Part shown: positions 20,565 to 30,663 of the stretch, piece by piece | Position numbering within the stretch: position 1 is the first letter of the stretch | How the letters are laid out: every line of letters starts with the position of its first letter | From: Companilactobacillus paralimentarius DSM 13238 = JCM 10415 | GTDB taxonomy: Bacteria; Bacillota; Bacilli; Lactobacillales; Lactobacillaceae | Assembly: GCF_001434985.1 (NCBI RefSeq) | Contig: NZ_AZES01000117.1 | Span: forward strand, 52,762-116,761 | Direction of reading: 5' to 3' | Length of the DNA stretch: 64,000 bases | Notes under the pieces: model-generated | What the model was told of the DNA's origin: nothing | Databases searched by the model: none | What the model saw: only the letters and a program-made list of their open reading frames with translations | Translations under genes and position numbers: made by a program

Positions 20565-21764
20565 TTAAAATTTATAACTTTGTGTTTGTCCTCGACGGTA
20601 AACTGAAATTAGCAAACCTATAGCGATAAGCGCAAAAATAATTGTTTCTATAATGGTAAATAGCGCATCAACACTAGTAACTTTACCGGACATCATTTCT
20701 CCCGAAGTTGTAAAAGCAAGCGTATCTAATAATGTGTGAAAGATAACTGGAAGATAGAAAAGGTTAGTGTATAGATAAATACCACACATCAGTAAACCCA
20801 TACCACAGGCAAAAATAACCTGATCGATCGTGTTAGCCAAACTTTGACCAGCGGAGACATTACTCAAATGAATAATTCCAAAACAGAGACTGCTTAGGAT
20901 AGCTGCATAAAAAATTTTAAAACGAAAATTTTTAAAGGCAACTAATAGGACCGTTAGAAAAACATAACGAAATAACAACTCTTCAGCAATTCCTGCTTCT
21001 AATCCACTTAAAAGATATCGGATGCTAAAGTTGGTGCCTTTGAAGTTAAACGTATAAAGCGAACTAAGTAAACTATTACCTCCACCAAATGCATTCCACA
21101 TTGTAAACCAAGCACATAATAATAGTAGAAAGATTAACACATTCCAATTGGCACGATGGTCCAATCGCATATGAGGGTAGGGATAACCCCATTTTCTCAT
21201 CATTATCAAAACCATTATTAGAAAAACGAGTGTTCCAAGGAATCTGGAATCAGTCATGATGCTAATAAAAGGATTGAAACCTAGAATAGTTCCGTAAGTA
21301 ACGATGCTAACAGTTCCCATGGCAATTACAGCAAATGCAAAAGTTGCTAATAACAACTGTAATAGCTTGTTTCTAAATGGGGTAAAGAAAACGACGGTAT
21401 AAGGAATGTACATTACCAGTATGGAGTCTAGTAACAAACCAATCGAGCTAGGTAAAGTCCAATCATAATAACGAGTACTAAAACTTATTAAGTAGAAGTA
21501 TGATTCTGCAATTATGAATGCTTGAAAAAAAATCTGAAAGACAAAATTAAACCGTTCTGAAAAGTTAGTAGGAAGTAACTTAACCTTTAAGGCTAAAAGA
21601 TTTAAAAAAATTGGAATGAACAGGTAAAGATTCTGAGTCAAGGCACTGTAAGTGAATATGATAATCGTATTCAGAATAACCTGACCACGGAATAAATATA
21701 GATAAAGTTTGTCTTTATTATTTTGTTGAAACCTGTTATTATATCTAAATTCGTAATCGTTCAA
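20565..21764 (-). CDS. CPBP family intramembrane glutamic endopeptidase
   Basis: This 399-aa polytopic membrane protein has about ten hydrophobic segments. The C-terminal CPBP (Abi/Rce1-like) domain shows the EExxxR motif (AEELLFRYVF), a later GIIHLSN His motif, and FHTLLD with a third conserved His. Such proteins cleave substrates inside the membrane; in lactobacilli some are tied to bacteriocin immunity or protein secretion, but no bacteriocin gene is near. The N-terminal ~200 residues are extra membrane helices of unknown role. The start is TTG at 21764, with GGAGGTG about 6 bases upstream. It is divergent from the S10 operon. Confidence 0.85.
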   Translation of the reverse strand: MNDYEFRYNNRFQQNNKDKLYLYLFRGQVILNTIIIFTYSALTQNLYLFIPIFLNLLALKVKLLPTNFSERFNFVFQIFFQAFIIAESYFYLISFSTRYYDWTLPSSIGLLLDSILVMYIPYTVVFFTPFRNKLLQLLLATFAFAVIAMGTVSIVTYGTILGFNPFISIMTDSRFLGTLVFLIMVLIMMRKWGYPYPHMRLDHRANWNVLIFLLLLCAWFTMWNAFGGGNSLLSSLYTFNFKGTNFSIRYLLSGLEAGIAEELLFRYVFLTVLLVAFKNFRFKIFYAAILSSLCFGIIHLSNVSAGQSLANTIDQVIFACGMGLLMCGIYLYTNLFYLPVIFHTLLDTLAFTTSGEMMSGKVTSVDALFTIIETIIFALIAIGLLISVYRRGQTQSYKF

Positions 21765-21848
21765 TATACACCTCCACTTTTATTAGAGTATAGATTAAAT
21801 CGACTTTTTTAGAAAGCTACTTTAATTTAAAAAAATCCCTGATTTAAC

Positions 21849-21880
21849 TTGAAAATGCGGAGTTCATCGTGTAGTATTAT
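21849..21880 (+). promoter_or_regulatory. S10 operon promoter
   Basis: TTGAAA (21849-21854) is followed after 17 bp by TAGTAT (21872-21877), with an overlapping TATTAT at 21875-21880. It gives a leader of about 160 nt before rpsJ. Confidence 0.65.
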
Positions 21881-21889
21881 AAGAGTGCT

Positions 21890-22040
21890 TATTTCGCGGA
21901 GAAGTATGTACTTAAATAGATATTATAAATAATATCGACGGTTTAGAAGTGAGAGGTTGCGACACACCCGGCCGCTTTGCCACGGCAGGGCTGGCGGATA
22001 TTTTCACGGAGCCGGTCATCTTGAAAGAGACAAAAAGGAG
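21890..22040 (+). ncRNA. S10 operon leader RNA
   Basis: This leader contains an island that is strikingly GC-rich for this genome (about 21957-22020). CCGGC (21968-21972) can pair with GCCGG (22011-22015), CCGC with GCGG (21994-21997), and an apical TGC/GCA hairpin sits inside. Firmicute S10 operons carry a conserved leader at this position, thought to be bound by a ribosomal protein for feedback control. The family assignment is by position and recalled sequence, not by a model search. Confidence 0.7.
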
Positions 22041-22048
22041 GTAACCCC

Positions 22049-22357
22049 ATGGCAAGTCAAAAAATTCGCATTCGCTTAAAGGCTTACGAACATCGTATTC
22101 TAGATCAATCAGCTGACAAGATTGTGGAAACTGCAAAAAGAACTGGTGCAACAATTTCAGGACCAATTCCTTTGCCAACAGAGCGTTCACTATATACAGT
22201 GTTAGCTTCACCACATAAGCATAAGGATTCTAGAGAACAATTCGAAATGCGTACACATAAAAGACTTATCGACGTTGTTAACCCAACAAAGAAGACGGTT
22301 GATTCACTTATGAAGTTGGATCTACCATCTGGTGTTGACATTGAAATCAAATTATAA
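22049..22357 (+). CDS. rpsJ: 30S ribosomal protein S10
   Basis: S10 (102 aa) belongs to the 30S head and also acts as NusE in antitermination. The N-terminus [16 protein letters not shown] and the segment GPIPLPTER are diagnostic. Start ATG 22049 follows AGGAGGT. It opens the long S10-spc cluster, whose genes follow one another with gaps of mostly under 35 bases. It is controlled by the upstream leader. Confidence 0.98.
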   Translation: MASQKIRIRLKAYEHRILDQSADKIVETAKRTGATISGPIPLPTERSLYTVLASPHKHKDSREQFEMRTHKRLIDVVNPTKKTVDSLMKLDLPSGVDIEIKL

Positions 22358-22388
22358 TTATTAAAAATAAATTATTGGAGGTGCAAAC

Positions 22389-23024
22389 ATGGCCAGAAAA
22401 GGAATTCTTGGTAAAAAAGTCGGAATGACTCAAATTTTTACTGACAACGGTGAATTAGTTCCCGTTACAGTTGTTGAAGCAACACCTAACGTTGTTATGC
22501 AACTTAAAACAGTTGAAAATGATGGTTATGAGGCCGTTCAACTAGGCTTGGGAGATATGCGCGAAGTATTATCAAACAAACCTGCCAAGGGTCATGCAGA
22601 AAAGGCAAATACAACTCCTAAACGTTACATTCGCGAATTCCGCGATGTTGAAATGGGAGACTACGAATTAGGTGCTGAAGTTACAGTAGACGCATTTAAT
22701 TCTGGTGATGTTGTCGACGTTACAGGAACAACAAAGGGACATGGAATGCAAGGTAATATCAAGAGATTCGGTCAAGCTAGAGGACCTGAAACTCACGGTT
22801 CAAGATATCACCGTATTCCTGGTTCAATGGGTGCTATCATTAACCGTGTATTCAAGGGTAAGATGCTTCCAGGACGTATGGGTAACAACCGTGTTACTAC
22901 ACAAAACCTAGAAATCGTCAAAGTTGATACTGAACATAATGCAATTATGATCAAGGGTAATGTACCCGGTGCAAACAAGTCATTAGTTAAAATCCAAACA
23001 GCTGTTAAAGCTAATCAAAAATAG
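22389..23024 (+). CDS. rplC: 50S ribosomal protein L3
   Basis: L3 (211 aa) is an early-assembly protein reaching toward the peptidyl transferase centre. It begins [16 protein letters not shown] and has the family signature in [12 protein letters not shown] and PGSMGA. The start is ATG after GGAGGTG. It lies 31 bases after rpsJ and is followed by rplD. Nothing unusual is seen. Confidence 0.98.
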   Translation: MARKGILGKKVGMTQIFTDNGELVPVTVVEATPNVVMQLKTVENDGYEAVQLGLGDMREVLSNKPAKGHAEKANTTPKRYIREFRDVEMGDYELGAEVTVDAFNSGDVVDVTGTTKGHGMQGNIKRFGQARGPETHGSRYHRIPGSMGAIINRVFKGKMLPGRMGNNRVTTQNLEIVKVDTEHNAIMIKGNVPGANKSLVKIQTAVKANQK

Positions 23025-23042
23025 GAAGGAGGAAAATGAGTT

Positions 23043-23666
23043 ATGACAAAAATCACAGCTTACAAAGATAACGGTGCTGAAAACGGTAGTGTTGATGTAA
23101 AGGATGAAGTTTTTGGTGTTGAACCAAATAACAACGTTGTTACAGATGCAGTTATCATGCAACGTGCATCAATGAGACAAGGTACTCATGATGTTAAGAA
23201 CCGTTCTGAGGTTCGTGGTGGTGGTAGAAAACCATGGCGTCAAAAAGGTACTGGACGTGCTCGTCAAGGTTCAATTAGATCACCTCAATGGGTAGGTGGT
23301 GGTGTCGTATTCGGCCCAACACCAAGATCTTATGCATATCACCTTCCTAAGAAGGTTAGCCGTTTGGCATTGAAGTCTGTTCTTTCACAAAAGGCTGCTG
23401 ACAGTAACCTAATCGTTATTGACTCAATTTCATACGACAAACCAAGTACAAAAGCTTTCGCACAATTACTAAACAAAGTAGGTGCTGACAACAAAGCTCT
23501 TGTAGTTGTTGAAGATGGTAACGACAACGTTGCTTTATCAGCTAGAAACATTGATAAAGTTAAAGTTGTTGCACCAGAAGGTGTTAACGTTCTTGACGTT
23601 ATTAACGCTAATAAGTTAGTTGTTACACAAGCAGCACTTTCTAAAATTGAGGAGGTGCTTGGATAA
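23043..23666 (+). CDS. rplD: 50S ribosomal protein L4
   Basis: L4 (207 aa) lines the exit tunnel and is the usual feedback repressor of S10 operons. The extended loop with [17 protein letters not shown] is intact, so the macrolide-contact region looks wild type. ATG 23043 is preceded by AAGGAGG at about 10 bases, slightly long. An out-of-frame ATG at 23036 lies closer but opens only an 11-codon frame. The stop overlaps the rplW start in TAATG. Confidence 0.97.
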   Translation: MTKITAYKDNGAENGSVDVKDEVFGVEPNNNVVTDAVIMQRASMRQGTHDVKNRSEVRGGGRKPWRQKGTGRARQGSIRSPQWVGGGVVFGPTPRSYAYHLPKKVSRLALKSVLSQKAADSNLIVIDSISYDKPSTKAFAQLLNKVGADNKALVVVEDGNDNVALSARNIDKVKVVAPEGVNVLDVINANKLVVTQAALSKIEEVLG

Positions 23667-23956
23667 TGAGCGCAAGAGACGTAATTATTCGCCCTATTAT
23701 CACTGAAAGCTCAATGGATGCAATGAGTGACAAGAAATATACTTTCGAAGTTGCTTTGGATGCTAACAAGGTTCTTGTTAGACAAGCCGTTGAAGAAATT
23801 TTCGGTGTAAAGGTTAAACAAGTAAACATCATGAATGTTTCTGGTAAGAAGAAGCGCCAAGGTCGTTATGTTGGTTTTACTAACAAACGTCGTAAGGCAA
23901 TTGTTACACTTACTGCAGATTCTGATGAAATTAAGATTTTTGAAGACGAGAAATAA
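23666..23956 (+). CDS. rplW: 50S ribosomal protein L23
   Basis: L23 (96 aa) sits at the tunnel exit and docks trigger factor and SRP. It has the family start ([13 protein letters not shown]) and the basic loop [11 protein letters not shown]. It is translationally coupled to rplD by a one-base TAATG overlap, with GGAGGTG inside the end of rplD. The length is normal. Confidence 0.97.
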   Translation: MSARDVIIRPIITESSMDAMSDKKYTFEVALDANKVLVRQAVEEIFGVKVKQVNIMNVSGKKKRQGRYVGFTNKRRKAIVTLTADSDEIKIFEDEK

Positions 23957-23972
23957 ATAAGGAGGTCAAATA

Positions 23973-24806
23973 ATGGCGATTATCAAGTATAAACCAACCA
24001 CAAACGGTCGTCGTAATATGACAGGTTCTGACTTTTCTGAGATTACTAAAACTACTCCTGAAAAGACACTTCTAGAATCACAAAGCCATACTGCTGGTCG
24101 TAACTCATACGGTCATATTACAGTTCGTCACCGTGGTGGTGGACACAAACAAAAATACCGTGTTATTGATTTCAAACGTATCAAAGACGGTGTTAAAGCT
24201 ACAGTTAAATCTATTGAATACGATCCAAATCGTACAGCTAATATTGCACTAATTCACTATTCTGATGGTGTTAAGTCATATATTTTAGCTCCTAAGGGCC
24301 TTGAAGTAGGGCAAATTATTGAATCTGGTAAAGATGCAGATATCAAGCCAGGTAATGCACTTGCACTTGCAGATATCCCTGTTGGTACAGTTCTTCATAA
24401 CGTTGAATTAAAACCTGGTAAGGGTGGTCAACTAGGCCGTTCTGCTGGTACTTCAGTTCAATTGTTAGGTAGAGATGGTAAATACTCACTATTACGTTTA
24501 CCTTCTGGTGAAGTTCGTATGATTCTTTCAACTTGCCGTGCTACTGTTGGTTCAATTGGTAATGAACAACATGAACTTATTAAGATTGGTAAGGCTGGAC
24601 GTAAGCGCTGGTTAGGTATGAGACCTACAGTTCGTGGTTCAGTTATGAACCCTAACGATCACCCACATGGTGGTGGTGAAGGTAAAGCTCCTATCGGTCA
24701 TCCATCACCAATGTCACCATGGGGTAAGAAGACCTTGGGTAAGAAGACTCGTTCATCACATGCCAAATCTGAAAGACTTATCATTCGCCATAGAAAAGGT
24801 AAGTAA
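23973..24806 (+). CDS. rplB: 50S ribosomal protein L2
   Basis: L2 (277 aa) is needed for subunit association and peptidyl transferase activity. It begins [14 protein letters not shown]. The C-terminal signature [14 protein letters not shown], with the functionally key His, is present. ATG 23973 follows GGAGGT 16 bases after rplW. The sequence is ordinary for a Firmicute. Confidence 0.98.
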   Translation: MAIIKYKPTTNGRRNMTGSDFSEITKTTPEKTLLESQSHTAGRNSYGHITVRHRGGGHKQKYRVIDFKRIKDGVKATVKSIEYDPNRTANIALIHYSDGVKSYILAPKGLEVGQIIESGKDADIKPGNALALADIPVGTVLHNVELKPGKGGQLGRSAGTSVQLLGRDGKYSLLRLPSGEVRMILSTCRATVGSIGNEQHELIKIGKAGRKRWLGMRPTVRGSVMNPNDHPHGGGEGKAPIGHPSPMSPWGKKTLGKKTRSSHAKSERLIIRHRKGK

Positions 24807-24840
24807 ACTATTCATTAGAATAATATAAGGAGGACATAAG

Positions 24841-25128
24841 ATGAGTCGTAGTTTAAAAAAAGGACCATTCGCTGATGCACATCTTCTAAAGAAGATCGAT
24901 GCACAAGCAGATTCTGACAAGAAGTCAGTTATCAAGACATGGTCAAGACGTTCAACAATTTTTCCTAGTTTCGTAGGATACACAATCGCAGTTCATGATG
25001 GTCGTAAGCATGTTCCAGTTTATATTCAAGAAGATATGGTTGGACATAAGTTAGGTGAATTCGTACCTACACGTACTTTCCATGGTCATGGTACTGATGA
25101 CAAAAAGACAGCACCAGCTAAGAAATAA
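24841..25128 (+). CDS. rpsS: 30S ribosomal protein S19
   Basis: S19 (95 aa) forms part of the 30S head with S13. It begins [10 protein letters not shown] and contains [11 protein letters not shown] and the signature [13 protein letters not shown]. The start ATG 24841 follows AGGAGG. It is in the S10 operon between rplB and rplV. Confidence 0.98.
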   Translation: MSRSLKKGPFADAHLLKKIDAQADSDKKSVIKTWSRRSTIFPSFVGYTIAVHDGRKHVPVYIQEDMVGHKLGEFVPTRTFHGHGTDDKKTAPAKK

Positions 25129-25142
25129 GAAGGGAGACTTAA

Positions 25143-25499
25143 ATGATGGCAGAACAAGAAATTACATCTGCAACAGCTAGAGTTACTAACGTGCGTATTG
25201 CACCTCGTAAGGCTCGCCTTGTTATTGATCTAATCAGAGGCAAAAATGCTGCTGAGGCACTTGCAATTTTGCAATTCACACCAAGAGCAGGCTCTCCAAT
25301 TATTGCTAAAGCTCTTAAGTCAGCAATTGCAAATGCAGAACATAACTTTGATTTAGATGCACAAAACCTATTCGTCAGTGAAGCTTTCGTTGACGAAGGA
25401 CCAACTTTAAAACGTTTCCGTCCTAGAGCTAAGGGCTCAGCATCACCAATTAACAAGAGAACAAGTCACATTACAGTCGTAGTAAGTGAAAAAGAATAG
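25143..25499 (+). CDS. rplV: 50S ribosomal protein L22
   Basis: L22 (118 aa) has a beta-hairpin that lines the exit tunnel and contacts macrolides. The hairpin region [19 protein letters not shown] is intact. The N-terminal segment [17 protein letters not shown] is typical. Two ATGs in a row (25143 and 25146) follow AAGGGAG; either could start. It lies 14 bases after rpsS. Confidence 0.97.
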   Translation: MMAEQEITSATARVTNVRIAPRKARLVIDLIRGKNAAEALAILQFTPRAGSPIIAKALKSAIANAEHNFDLDAQNLFVSEAFVDEGPTLKRFRPRAKGSASPINKRTSHITVVVSEKE

Positions 25500-25516
25500 T
25501 ATTGGAGGTAACTTGA

Positions 25517-26191
25517 GTGGGTCAAAAGATTAATCCAGTCGGATTCCGTGTCGGTGTTATCCGTGACTGGGATGCCAAATGGTATGCAAACAATAAAGAC
25601 TTTTCAACATTTTTACATGAAGACCTTAGAATTCGCAAGTATATTGAAGAAAAACTTTCAAATGCTTCCGTTTCAAGAATCGAAATCGAACGTACTGCAA
25701 AGAACGTTACTGTTTCAATTCATACTGCTAAACCTGGTATGGTTATCGGTAAAGGTGGTTCTGAAGTTGAAAAATTACGTAATGAACTAAATAATTTAAC
25801 TAAGAGAAACATTCACATCAACATCATCGAAATCAAGAAACCTGATTTGGATGCAAAACTTGTTGGTGAAAGTATCGCTCGTCAACTTGAAGCTCGTATT
25901 GCTTTCAGACGTGCACAACGTCAAGCAGTTCAACGTTCAAGACGTGCCGGTGCTAAAGGTATCAAGGTACAAATTTCTGGTCGTTTAAACGGTGCCGATA
26001 TGGCTCGTCGTGAATGGCATACAGAAGGAACTGTTCCTTTGCACACATTGCGTGCTGATATCGATTATGCTTGGGTTGAAGCTAAGACAACTTATGGTAA
26101 TTTAGGTGTTAAAACTTGGATTTATCGTGGTGAAATTCTTCCAGCAAAGCCACAACATAATGACAAAAAAACTGAAGGGAAAGGAGAATAA
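25517..26191 (+). CDS. rpsC: 30S ribosomal protein S3
   Basis: S3 (224 aa) forms part of the mRNA entry site. It starts at GTG 25517 ([12 protein letters not shown]) after GGAGGT. The KH domain GxxG loop appears as [12 protein letters not shown]. The C-terminal domain contains [16 protein letters not shown] short Lys-rich tail ends the protein. rplP starts four bases after the stop. Confidence 0.97.
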   Translation: MGQKINPVGFRVGVIRDWDAKWYANNKDFSTFLHEDLRIRKYIEEKLSNASVSRIEIERTAKNVTVSIHTAKPGMVIGKGGSEVEKLRNELNNLTKRNIHINIIEIKKPDLDAKLVGESIARQLEARIAFRRAQRQAVQRSRRAGAKGIKVQISGRLNGADMARREWHTEGTVPLHTLRADIDYAWVEAKTTYGNLGVKTWIYRGEILPAKPQHNDKKTEGKGE

Positions 26192-26194
26192 TCT

Positions 26195-26626
26195 ATGCTA
26201 GTACCAAAACGTGTAAAACACCGTCGTGAATTCCGTGGAAAGATGCGCGGAGAAGCTAAAGGTGGTAAAGAAGTTACATTTGGTGAATATGGTTTGAAAG
26301 CATTACAATCAAGCTGGATCACTAATAGACAGATCGAAGCAGCTCGTGTTGCTATGACTCGTTATATGAAGCGTGGTGGTAAGGTTTGGATTAAAATCTT
26401 CCCTCACAAATCATACACAGCTAAAGGTGTCGGAGTTCGTATGGGTTCTGGTAAAGGTGCACCTGCAGGTTGGGTAGCTCCAGTTAAACGTGAAAAGGTT
26501 CTCTTCGAAATCGGTGGAGTATCTGAAGAAGTTGCTCGTGAAGCTCTTAGACTTGCATCAAACAAACTACCCGTTAGAACTAAGTTTGTAAAACGTGAGG
26601 AAGTAGGTGGCGCTGATGAAGGCTAG
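26195..26626 (+). CDS. rplP: 50S ribosomal protein L16
   Basis: L16 (143 aa) helps organise the A-site side of the 50S subunit. It begins [15 protein letters not shown]. The conserved KPxT-like core [21 protein letters not shown] and [14 protein letters not shown] are present. It starts three bases after the rpsC stop and overlaps the start of rpmC by 11 bases, so translation is coupled. Confidence 0.97.
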   Translation: MLVPKRVKHRREFRGKMRGEAKGGKEVTFGEYGLKALQSSWITNRQIEAARVAMTRYMKRGGKVWIKIFPHKSYTAKGVGVRMGSGKGAPAGWVAPVKREKVLFEIGGVSEEVAREALRLASNKLPVRTKFVKREEVGGADEG

Positions 26627-26810
26627 TGAAATCAAAGAGCTTACTGCTGCTCAATTACAAGATAAAGTTAAAGAATACAAAGAAGAACTATTCAACTTGC
26701 GTTTCCAACAAGCTACTGGCCAATTGGAAAATACAGCCCGTCTTAAGGCCGTAAGAAAGAACATCGCAAGATTAAGAACAGCTCAAAACCAAAAGAATAA
26801 CGAAAAATAA
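26616..26810 (+). CDS. rpmC: 50S ribosomal protein L29
   Basis: L29 (64 aa) lies near the tunnel exit. The helical hairpin with [15 protein letters not shown] and [10 protein letters not shown] is diagnostic. I use ATG 26616 (MKASEIKEL), as it matches the family N-terminus and has AGGTGG 5 bases before it. An in-frame GTG at 26607 would add three residues and is less likely. The start lies inside the end of rplP. Confidence 0.93.
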   Translation: MKASEIKELTAAQLQDKVKEYKEELFNLRFQQATGQLENTARLKAVRKNIARLRTAQNQKNNEK

Positions 26811-26832
26811 TAAACAGGAAGGGGATATCAAG

Positions 26833-27105
26833 TTGAGCGAAACACAAACTCGTAACCATCGTAAAGTATATCAAGGACGCGTCGTTTCAGATAAAATGGA
26901 TAAGACAATCGTTGTTGTTGTTGAAACTTACAAAACACACCCAGTCTACGGCAAGCGTGTTAGATATTCTAAGAAATATTACGTTCAAGACGATAACAAC
27001 GAAGCTAAAGTTAACGATATTGTACGTATCATGGAAACTCGACCTTTGTCAAAGACAAAGCGCTTCCGTTTATTAGAAATCGTCGAAAAAGCAGTCAAAA
27101 TCTAG
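26833..27105 (+). CDS. rpsQ: 30S ribosomal protein S17
   Basis: S17 (90 aa) is an OB-fold protein binding early to 16S rRNA. It contains [19 protein letters not shown] and the signature [15 protein letters not shown]. The start is TTG 26833 with GGAAGGGG upstream. It is 22 bases after rpmC. Confidence 0.96.
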   Translation: MSETQTRNHRKVYQGRVVSDKMDKTIVVVVETYKTHPVYGKRVRYSKKYYVQDDNNEAKVNDIVRIMETRPLSKTKRFRLLEIVEKAVKI

Positions 27106-27134
27106 ACTATAACTGATGAGAGGAGGGCCAAAAC

Positions 27135-27503
27135 GTGATTCAACAAGAAAGTCGTCTAAAAGTTGCAGATAATTCTGGAGCTCGTGAAATTCTAACTATT
27201 AAAGTTCTTGGTGGTTCAAACCGTAAGACAGCTAATATCGGTGATATTATTGTTGCTACTGTCAAACAAGCAACACCAGGTGGCGTTGTTAAAAAGGGTG
27301 ACGTTGTTAAAGCTGTCATCGTAAGAACTGTATCAGGTGCTCACCGTACAGATGGTTCTTACATCAGATTTGATGAAAATGCCGCAGTTATTATTAATGC
27401 TGATAAAACACCTAGAGGAACACGTATCTTCGGACCCGTTGCTCGTGAACTACGTGATAACGATTTTATGAAGATCGTATCTCTAGCACCAGAAGTGCTA
27501 TAA
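27135..27503 (+). CDS. rplN: 50S ribosomal protein L14
   Basis: L14 (122 aa) forms an intersubunit bridge. It begins [19 protein letters not shown], the normal family start, from GTG 27135 after GGAGGG. The signature [29 protein letters not shown] is present as usual. It marks the transition from S10-type to spc-type genes, with no promoter visible between them. Confidence 0.97.
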   Translation: MIQQESRLKVADNSGAREILTIKVLGGSNRKTANIGDIIVATVKQATPGGVVKKGDVVKAVIVRTVSGAHRTDGSYIRFDENAAVIINADKTPRGTRIFGPVARELRDNDFMKIVSLAPEVL

Positions 27504-27535
27504 AAAGAACAATTAAATTCAGGAGGTGCTGAATA

Positions 27536-27778
27536 GTGTTTGTAAAAACTGGAGACAATGTCAAAGTTATTGCTGGTGATGCTAAAGGCAAGACAGGTGT
27601 AGTTAAAAAGGCTATCCCTGCAGCTAACAAAGTAATCATCGAAGGCGTTAACGTTGTCAAGAAACACTCTAAGCCAAGCAACGCTCAACCCCAAGGTGGA
27701 ATTGTTGACGTTGAAAGACCTATTAGCGCAACTAACGTTAAAGTTGTAAGTAAAACAACTGATAAAGAAGATAAATAA
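27536..27778 (+). CDS. rplX: 50S ribosomal protein L24, short form
   Basis: L24 (80 aa) is an assembly initiator that binds 23S rRNA domain I. The KOW segment VKTGDNVKVIAGDAKGKTGVV and the VNVVKKHSKP-type segment are clear. Most bacterial L24 proteins are about 100-105 aa; this one ends soon after PQGGIVDVERPISATNV and lacks the C-terminal arm. Some lactobacilli are known to have short L24, and the stop is followed directly by a good rplE ribosome-binding site, so it is probably genuine rather than truncated. GTG start after GGAGGTG. Confidence 0.94.
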   Translation: MFVKTGDNVKVIAGDAKGKTGVVKKAIPAANKVIIEGVNVVKKHSKPSNAQPQGGIVDVERPISATNVKVVSKTTDKEDK

Positions 27779-27794
27779 GAAAGGAGAAAACTAA

Positions 27795-28337
27795 ATGGTT
27801 AACGCTTTAAAAGAAAAGTATGTTAATGACATCACACCATCAATGATGAAGAAGTTCAACTACTCATCAATCATGGAAGCACCAAAATTAGACAAGATCG
27901 TTCTAAACATGGGTGTTGGTGATGCTATTGCTAACTCAAAGAACCTAGACGAAGCCGTTGAAGAACTTGGCCTAATTGCTGGTCAAAAGCCATTAATCAC
28001 AAAGGCTAAGAAATCAATCGCTGGTTTCAGACTTCGTGAAGGTATGTCAATCGGTGCTAAGGTTACACTTCGTGGTGACCGTATGTATGACTTCCTTGAC
28101 AAACTAATCAACATTGCTTTGCCACGTGTTCGTGATTTCCGTGGTGTAAGTACTCGCTCATTCGATGGTCGTGGTAACTATACACTAGGTATTAAAGAAC
28201 AATTGGTTTTCCCAGAAATTGACTACGATAAGGTTAATAAAATTCGTGGATTGGACATCGTTATTGTTACAACAGCAAATACTGATGAAGAATCACGTGA
28301 ACTATTAACACAAATCGGTATGCCATTCACAAAATAA
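27795..28337 (+). CDS. rplE: 50S ribosomal protein L5
   Basis: L5 (180 aa) binds 5S rRNA and contacts the P-site tRNA in the central protuberance. Signature segments [13 protein letters not shown] and [14 protein letters not shown] ([11 protein letters not shown]) and the C-terminal [15 protein letters not shown] are present. ATG 27795 follows AAGGAG. The length is normal. Confidence 0.97.
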   Translation: MVNALKEKYVNDITPSMMKKFNYSSIMEAPKLDKIVLNMGVGDAIANSKNLDEAVEELGLIAGQKPLITKAKKSIAGFRLREGMSIGAKVTLRGDRMYDFLDKLINIALPRVRDFRGVSTRSFDGRGNYTLGIKEQLVFPEIDYDKVNKIRGLDIVIVTTANTDEESRELLTQIGMPFTK

Positions 28338-28354
28338 TTTAGGAGGTAAATTCA

Positions 28355-28540
28355 TTGGCTAAGAAATCTCAAATCGTACGTAATCATAGACCCGCAAAGT
28401 TCTCTTCTCAAGCTTATACACGTTGCGAACGCTGTGGTCGTCCACATTCTGTATATCGTAAGTTCAAGCTTTGCCGACTTTGCCTTCGTCAATTGGCTCA
28501 TGAAGGTCAAATCCCTGGTATGAAAAAAGCTAGCTGGTAA
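28355..28540 (+). CDS. rpsN: 30S ribosomal protein S14, zinc-binding type
   Basis: This is the short (61 aa), type Z form of S14. Four cysteines in a CERC...CRLC pattern bind zinc. It belongs to the 30S head. The start is TTG 28355 after AGGAGGT. A second, zinc-free 89-aa S14 lies at 50840-51109, so the cell has a zinc-rich and a zinc-starvation version. It lies between rplE and rpsH, as usual. Confidence 0.97.
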   Translation: MAKKSQIVRNHRPAKFSSQAYTRCERCGRPHSVYRKFKLCRLCLRQLAHEGQIPGMKKASW

Positions 28541-28569
28541 GATTTTAATTAATAAAGGAGGTAAATTAA

Positions 28570-28968
28570 ATGGTCATGACAGATCCTATTGCGGATTACC
28601 TAACACGTATTCGTAACGCTAATATGGTTAAACATGAATCTCTAGAAATTCCTGCTTCAAACATCAAGAAGAGCATGACAGAGATTCTTAAAAATGAAGG
28701 ATTTATCAAGGATTACGAAGTTGTTGAAGACAACAAGCAAAACGTACTTCGTATTTTCTTAAAATATGGTAAAGATCAACAACGCGTAATTTCAGGCTTG
28801 AAACGTATTTCAAGACCAGGTCTACGTAGTTATGTTGATTCAGATAACGTACCTAAGGTTCTTAACGGTCTAGGTATCGCTATTCTTTCAACTTCAAAAG
28901 GTGTTATTACTGACAAAGAAGCTCGCGCACAACACGTGGGTGGAGAAGTAATCGCTTATATCTGGTAA
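28570..28968 (+). CDS. rpsH: 30S ribosomal protein S8
   Basis: S8 (132 aa) binds the central domain of 16S rRNA and, in many bacteria, represses the spc operon. It starts [16 protein letters not shown] at ATG 28570; a second in-frame ATG two codons later is possible. The C-terminal signature [18 protein letters not shown] is intact. AAGGAGGT precedes it. Confidence 0.97.
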   Translation: MVMTDPIADYLTRIRNANMVKHESLEIPASNIKKSMTEILKNEGFIKDYEVVEDNKQNVLRIFLKYGKDQQRVISGLKRISRPGLRSYVDSDNVPKVLNGLGIAILSTSKGVITDKEARAQHVGGEVIAYIW

Positions 28969-28998
28969 TAATCTTAAAAAGTAAGGAGGTGCACTAAT

Positions 28999-29529
28999 TT
29001 GAGTCGTATCGGTTATAAAGTAATTGAAATTCCCGCAGGAGTAACAGTTACTCAAAAAGATGAAAACATCACAGTTAAAGGCCCTAAGGGTGAATTAACA
29101 AGATCATTTAATCCAAAAATCAAGTTGACTATTGAAGGTACAGAAGCTAAGTTCACACGTGAAAGTGAAAATGACAAAGCTCTTCATGGAACAATGCGTT
29201 CAAACCTTAACAACATGATTATTGGTGTTACAGAAGGTTACGAAAAGAAACTTGAACTAAGAGGTGTTGGTTACCGTGCACAAGTTAAAGGTGACACACT
29301 AACACTTTCAGTTGGATATTCACATCCAGTTGTTATGGATGCACCAAAAGGTATCAAGTTGGAATCACCTTCTAACACAGAAATCAACGTTTTAGGTATT
29401 TCAAAGCAAAAGGTTGGTCAATTTGCTGCTGAAATCCGCGATGTACGTTCTCCAGAACCTTATAAAGGTAAAGGTATTCGTTATGTTGGCGAATATGTAC
29501 GTCGTAAAGAAGGTAAAACTGGTAAATAG
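28999..29529 (+). CDS. rplF: 50S ribosomal protein L6
   Basis: L6 (176 aa) has two related domains and sits near the factor-binding site. It begins [17 protein letters not shown] from TTG 28999 after AAGGAGGTG. The C-terminal signature [22 protein letters not shown] is present. Gap to rplR is 25 bases. Confidence 0.97.
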   Translation: MSRIGYKVIEIPAGVTVTQKDENITVKGPKGELTRSFNPKIKLTIEGTEAKFTRESENDKALHGTMRSNLNNMIIGVTEGYEKKLELRGVGYRAQVKGDTLTLSVGYSHPVVMDAPKGIKLESPSNTEINVLGISKQKVGQFAAEIRDVRSPEPYKGKGIRYVGEYVRRKEGKTGK

Positions 29530-29554
29530 TAAATAAATCTATGAGGTGAAAATT

Positions 29555-29911
29555 GTGATTACAAAACCAGACAAAAACAAAGCACGTCAAAAGCGTCAAA
29601 AACGTATCCGTGCAAAAATCTCTGGTACTGCTGAGCGCCCACGCTTAAACGTATTCCGTTCGAATAAAAACATTTACGCTCAAATTATTGATGACGTAAA
29701 GGGTGTAACGCTAGCAAGTGCCTCAACTCTTGATAAAGACATTAAAGACGGTTCAAAAGTTGAACAAGCTGAAGCTGTTGGTGCTTTAGTAGCACAAAGA
29801 GCTCAAGAAGCTAAAATTAGCAACGTAATCTTTGATCGTGGTGGTTACTTATATCACGGACGTGTTCAAAGTCTTGCTGAAGCAGCTCGTGAAAATGGAC
29901 TAAAATTCTAG
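29555..29911 (+). CDS. rplR: 50S ribosomal protein L18
   Basis: L18 (118 aa) carries 5S rRNA into the 50S subunit with L5. I place the start at GTG 29555 ([14 protein letters not shown]), which matches the family and has GAGGTG 7 bases upstream; an in-frame GTG at 29546 lies within that ribosome-binding site. [20 protein letters not shown] and [12 protein letters not shown] are characteristic. Confidence 0.95.
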   Translation: MITKPDKNKARQKRQKRIRAKISGTAERPRLNVFRSNKNIYAQIIDDVKGVTLASASTLDKDIKDGSKVEQAEAVGALVAQRAQEAKISNVIFDRGGYLYHGRVQSLAEAARENGLKF

Positions 29912-29929
29912 AAGGAGGAAACCAAATTT

Positions 29930-30430
29930 ATGACATATATCGATCCATCTCAATTAGAATTAGAAGATCGCGTTGTCTCAATCAACCGTGTTACTAAGGT
30001 TGTTAAAGGTGGACGCCGTCTACGTTTCGCTGCTATCGTAATCGTTGGTGACAAGAATGGTCACGTAGGTTTCGGTACTGGTAAAGCTCAAGAAGTTCCA
30101 GAAGCTATTCGTAAAGCTGTTGAAGATGCTAAAAAGAACCTTATCAACGTTCCTATGGTTGGTTCAACAATTCCTCATGAAGTAATCGGTACTTTCGGTG
30201 CTGGTAAGATCATGTTGAAGCCTGCTGAAGAAGGTTCAAGTATTGCTGCTGGTGGTGCTGTTCGTGCCGTTATCGAATTAGCCGGTGTTGGTGATGTTAC
30301 AAGTAAGTCACTTGGTAGAAATACACCAATTAACGTAATTCGTGCAACAATCGAAGGATTAAAACAACTTAAAACTGCTGAAAGCGTTGCTGACATGCGC
30401 GGCATCTCAGCCCAAGAATTGCTTAACTAG
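29930..30430 (+). CDS. rpsE: 30S ribosomal protein S5
   Basis: S5 (166 aa) affects decoding fidelity and the mRNA helicase activity of the 30S entry. The dsRBD-like segment [18 protein letters not shown] and the following [17 protein letters not shown] are conserved, with no change in the loop linked to spectinomycin resistance. ATG 29930 follows AAGGAGG. Confidence 0.97.
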   Translation: MTYIDPSQLELEDRVVSINRVTKVVKGGRRLRFAAIVIVGDKNGHVGFGTGKAQEVPEAIRKAVEDAKKNLINVPMVGSTIPHEVIGTFGAGKIMLKPAEEGSSIAAGGAVRAVIELAGVGDVTSKSLGRNTPINVIRATIEGLKQLKTAESVADMRGISAQELLN

Positions 30431-30447
30431 AAGAAAGGTGCGTAATA

Positions 30448-30633
30448 ATGGCTAAACTTAAAATTACTCTAATTAGAAGTGCAGCTCACCGCCTTCCTGC
30501 TCAACGTAAGATTGTTAAGGAACTAGGACTCGCAAGAGTTTCAAGTTCTGTTGTTAAGCCGGATGATCCTGCTATTCGTGGTGCTGTATTAAAAATCGCT
30601 CATTTAGTTAGCGTTGAAGAAGTTAAAGATTAA
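30448..30633 (+). CDS. rpmD: 50S ribosomal protein L30
   Basis: L30 (61 aa) is a small 50S protein. It begins [20 protein letters not shown], and [17 protein letters not shown] closes the fold. The start ATG 30448 follows AGAAAGGTG. It lies between rpsE and rplO as in most Firmicutes. Confidence 0.96.
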   Translation: MAKLKITLIRSAAHRLPAQRKIVKELGLARVSSSVVKPDDPAIRGAVLKIAHLVSVEEVKD

Positions 30634-30663
30634 TAAAATATTCAAAGATTAGGAGGTGCAATA

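Noticed and set aside
21239..21764. CPBP gene as part of a bacteriocin immunity locus
   Set aside because: No double-glycine leader peptide, bacteriocin exporter or two-component system is found nearby.
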